The notes under the pieces: generated by a model
Told to the model about the DNA's origin: nothing
The model's database searches: none
The model's input: only the letters and a program-made list of their open reading frames with translations
Assembly (NCBI RefSeq): GCF_030408795.1
Contig: NZ_CP047211.1
Span: forward strand, 2,976,001 to 3,040,000
Length of the DNA stretch: 64,000 bases
Origin: Corynebacterium hansenii
GTDB taxonomy: Bacteria > Actinomycetota > Actinomycetes > Mycobacteriales > Mycobacteriaceae
Direction: 5' to 3'
Translations under genes and position numbers: made by a program
In this document: piece after piece, positions 62,152 through 64,000 of the stretch
Layout: each line of letters starts with the position of its first letter
Numbering within the stretch: position 1 is the first letter of the stretch

Positions 62152-64000
62152 GCGCATCCTCCTCGACCATGCGGCGGGTCTCGCTCCGCAGCCTCGCCGC
62201 CCACAAGATCCGATTCGCCCTGACCATCCTGTCCGTCGTGCTGGGCACCGCGTTCATCTCCGGCGCGTTCGTGTTCACCGCCTCGCTGAACAAGGCGTTC
62301 GACGGGGTGCTGGCCACCGCCTACGACGGCATGGACGTCATCGCCGAATCCCCGTCCGGCACCCCTGGCATGGACCGCGCAACCCTCGATCGGATCCGCG
62401 AGGTCGACGGCGTCCGCGCCGTCAACGCCAGCGCCCGGGCATCCAGCGTGGTCATGACCGGTTCCGACGGAAAGCCGATCCAGACCGGCGGCGCACCCGC
62501 CCAGGGCCTGCCCTTCTACGAGGAGCCCGGGGCCGTGGGGCCGGACACCCGGTTCGTGGACGGCAATGCGCCGCGCGGGCCCGATGAGGTCGCCGTCAAC
62601 GCCACCGCCGCCAAGCGCGGCAACGTCGGCGTCGGCGACCGCGTCACGGTGGTCACCGGCTCCGACCGCGCCGACGTCACCATCTCCGGCGTCTACGAGC
62701 TCGACGGCGACGTCGCCGGCTGGATGGGCGTCCTGTTCCCGCTGGACAAATGGATGGAGCTCTACACCGACGGCGAGCACGTCAGCCGCGTGACCGTTGG
62801 CGCCGTCGAGGGCGTCGACCCCGTGGCCCTGCGCGACCGGATCGCCGCGGCGTTCCCGGAGCTCGACGTCCACACCGGCAAGGAACTCGCCGAACGCGAC
62901 TCCAAGCAAATCTCGCAGGCCCTCGGCTTCGTCAACTACTTCCTCGTCGCCTTCGGCCTGATCGGCCTGCTGGTGGGCACGTTCATCATCTCCAACACCT
63001 TCTCCATGCTGGTGGCGCAGCGGACGAAGGAATTCGCCCTGCTGCGCGCGCTCGGCGCGTCCCGCGGGCAGCTCACCGGATCCGTGGTCATGGAGGCCGT
63101 GGTCGTCGGCCTGATCGGTTCGGTGCTCGGCGTCGCCGCCGGCTTCGGGCTGTCGCAGCTGCTGTACGCGTCCATGAGCGCGTTCGGCTTCGAGATGCCC
63201 GGTTCCGGCCTCACCGCCACGCCCTCCGCCGTCATCGTTCCGCTGGTCGCGGGCTTGGCCATCACGATCCTCGCGGCGTGGGCCCCCGCCGCGCGCGCCG
63301 GCGCGATTCCGCCGGTGGAGGCCATGCGCTCCGGCGACCAGGCGTCCAATCCGAGGCTGCGCGTGCGCACCTTCGTCGGCGCCGCCCTCGCCGTCCTCGC
63401 CGTGGGCCTCATCGCCTGGGCGCTGCAGTGGACCGACGGCGACACCGGGCCCCGCGCCCGCCTGGTCGGATTCGGTGCGGTCGCGGCCGTCGCCTCGATC
63501 TGGATGGCGGGTCCCGCCCTCTCCATCCCCCTCGTCGGCGGGTTGGGCACCATCATCGGCGCGCCGTTCAAGGCCGTCGGAAAGCTCGCGGCGACCAACT
63601 CGCGCCGCAACCCGCGGCGCACCTCCGCCACCGCATTCGCCTTGACGCTCGGCCTGGCCCTGGTGGCCAGCGTGGGCATGCTGGGCTCGACCATGAAGGG
63701 CGTCATCGACGACTTCATGGACCAGAGCTTCGCCGCCGACTACGTGCTCAGCCCGCCGCTGATGGCCCACGTGGCCATGCCCGAGGGCGTGCGCGGCGCC
63801 GTCGCCGAGATCGACGGCGTGACCGATACGGGCACCGTGTACCTCGGCGGCGTGCAGGTCATCGACCCCGACGACCCCGAGGCCATCGCCCGCGCCCAGG
63901 CCGAAATCGGCGGCGGGGCGACCGGGCCCGGCGGTCCCGGCGGTCCCGGCGGCGGTTCCTTCCTCGACGGCGACTACGGCCGCTGGTACTCCGCGGACGT
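62148..64000 (+). CDS. FtsX-like ABC transporter permease, 3' end outside window
   Basis: At least 617 residues from GTG 62148, which overlaps the ATPase stop. The first helix (about 18-38) is followed by a periplasmic-type domain (about 45-250), then the FtsX helices (about 255-385: FLVAFGLIGLLVGTFIISNTFSMLV...), a second set from about 405, and another extracytoplasmic domain still open at the edge. This duplicated build (two FtsX units) is the actinobacterial type. The cargo of MacB-like exporters varies (peptides, lipids), so the substrate is unknown. Confidence 0.93.
   Translation, partial: MSASSSTMRRVSLRSLAAHKIRFALTILSVVLGTAFISGAFVFTASLNKAFDGVLATAYDGMDVIAESPSGTPGMDRATLDRIREVDGVRAVNASARASSVVMTGSDGKPIQTGGAPAQGLPFYEEPGAVGPDTRFVDGNAPRGPDEVAVNATAAKRGNVGVGDRVTVVTGSDRADVTISGVYELDGDVAGWMGVLFPLDKWMELYTDGEHVSRVTVGAVEGVDPVALRDRIAAAFPELDVHTGKELAERDSKQISQALGFVNYFLVAFGLIGLLVGTFIISNTFSMLVAQRTKEFALLRALGASRGQLTGSVVMEAVVVGLIGSVLGVAAGFGLSQLLYASMSAFGFEMPGSGLTATPSAVIVPLVAGLAITILAAWAPAARAGAIPPVEAMRSGDQASNPRLRVRTFVGAALAVLAVGLIAWALQWTDGDTGPRARLVGFGAVAAVASIWMAGPALSIPLVGGLGTIIGAPFKAVGKLAATNSRRNPRRTSATAFALTLGLALVASVGMLGSTMKGVIDDFMDQSFAADYVLSPPLMAHVAMPEGVRGAVAEIDGVTDTGTVYLGGVQVIDPDDPEAIARAQAEIGGGATGPGGPGGPGGGSFLDGDYGRWYSAD

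Overview
The window is a contiguous stretch of a G+C-rich Corynebacterium-type chromosome. The evidence is the mycolic-acid and arabinogalactan gene block at the left end (secreted mycolyltransferases, DPPR synthase, GlfT2, Glf), an Lsr2-type nucleoid protein, a tandem pair of Rv0909-like small proteins, an MctC/DUF485 pair, and a pyk2-like gene near an ldh gene, an arrangement I recall from C. glutamicum. The base composition would fit the G+C-rich skin corynebacteria, but the species cannot be fixed from the sequence. There is no sign of phage, integrase, transposase, CRISPR, rRNA or tRNA. Both ends cut a gene: a mycolyltransferase at the left and an ABC permease at the right.

Layout. 1-15649 is the cell-envelope island: a mycolyltransferase with C-terminal LGFP repeats, a second short mycolyltransferase, then glfT2, a PAP2 phosphatase and ubiA as one overlapping leftward operon, glf, a DUF418-type membrane protein, and two paralogous secreted amidases with LGFP-like tails. 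aftB, which I expect beside ubiA, is not here. 15767-19031 is serS, a PlsC-type acyltransferase and a Cof-type HAD phosphatase in one operon. 19098-25698 carries a LysE exporter, a septum-formation-domain protein, a minizincin, the pheA/histidine-phosphatase operon and a divergent amidase/CPBP operon. 25854-34115 holds an M23 peptidase, a pyruvyltransferase-family protein, a fructosamine-kinase family protein, an LCP ligase, DUF5926, GDPD and a membrane protein. 34112-40829 is central carbon metabolism: pyk2-like gene, mctC-DUF485, 2H phosphoesterase, ldh. 41080-51226 has a membrane hydrolase, small stress proteins, msrA, sodA, gntP-gntK, a crotonase, a RecB-like nuclease and DUF6474. 51440-64000 has phoD, lsr2, a YidC paralogue, tetR, an AbiEi-like protein, glsB, a tandem-domain UspA, an LLM flavoenzyme, a pseudouridine synthase and a MacB-like ABC exporter.

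The most unusual feature is not a gene. An 11-base word, GCTTKRCGACG (usually followed by CC), occurs about 35 times on both strands, roughly once per 1.8 kb. It sits in intergenic spacers, at stop codons and in variable protein linkers, and several times as inverted pairs that form hairpins. That is the distribution shown by DNA-uptake sequences of Neisseriaceae and Pasteurellaceae. I know of no such system described in Actinobacteria. A second repeat type, long 64-68 bp hairpins, lies at gene ends.

At least ten genes have a -10-like hexamer ending six to eight bases before the start codon, which suggests leaderless transcripts. Several putative operators are visible: a LacI-type palindrome upstream of the mctC operon, an inverted repeat over the sodA -35, and a TetR-type site upstream of tetR.
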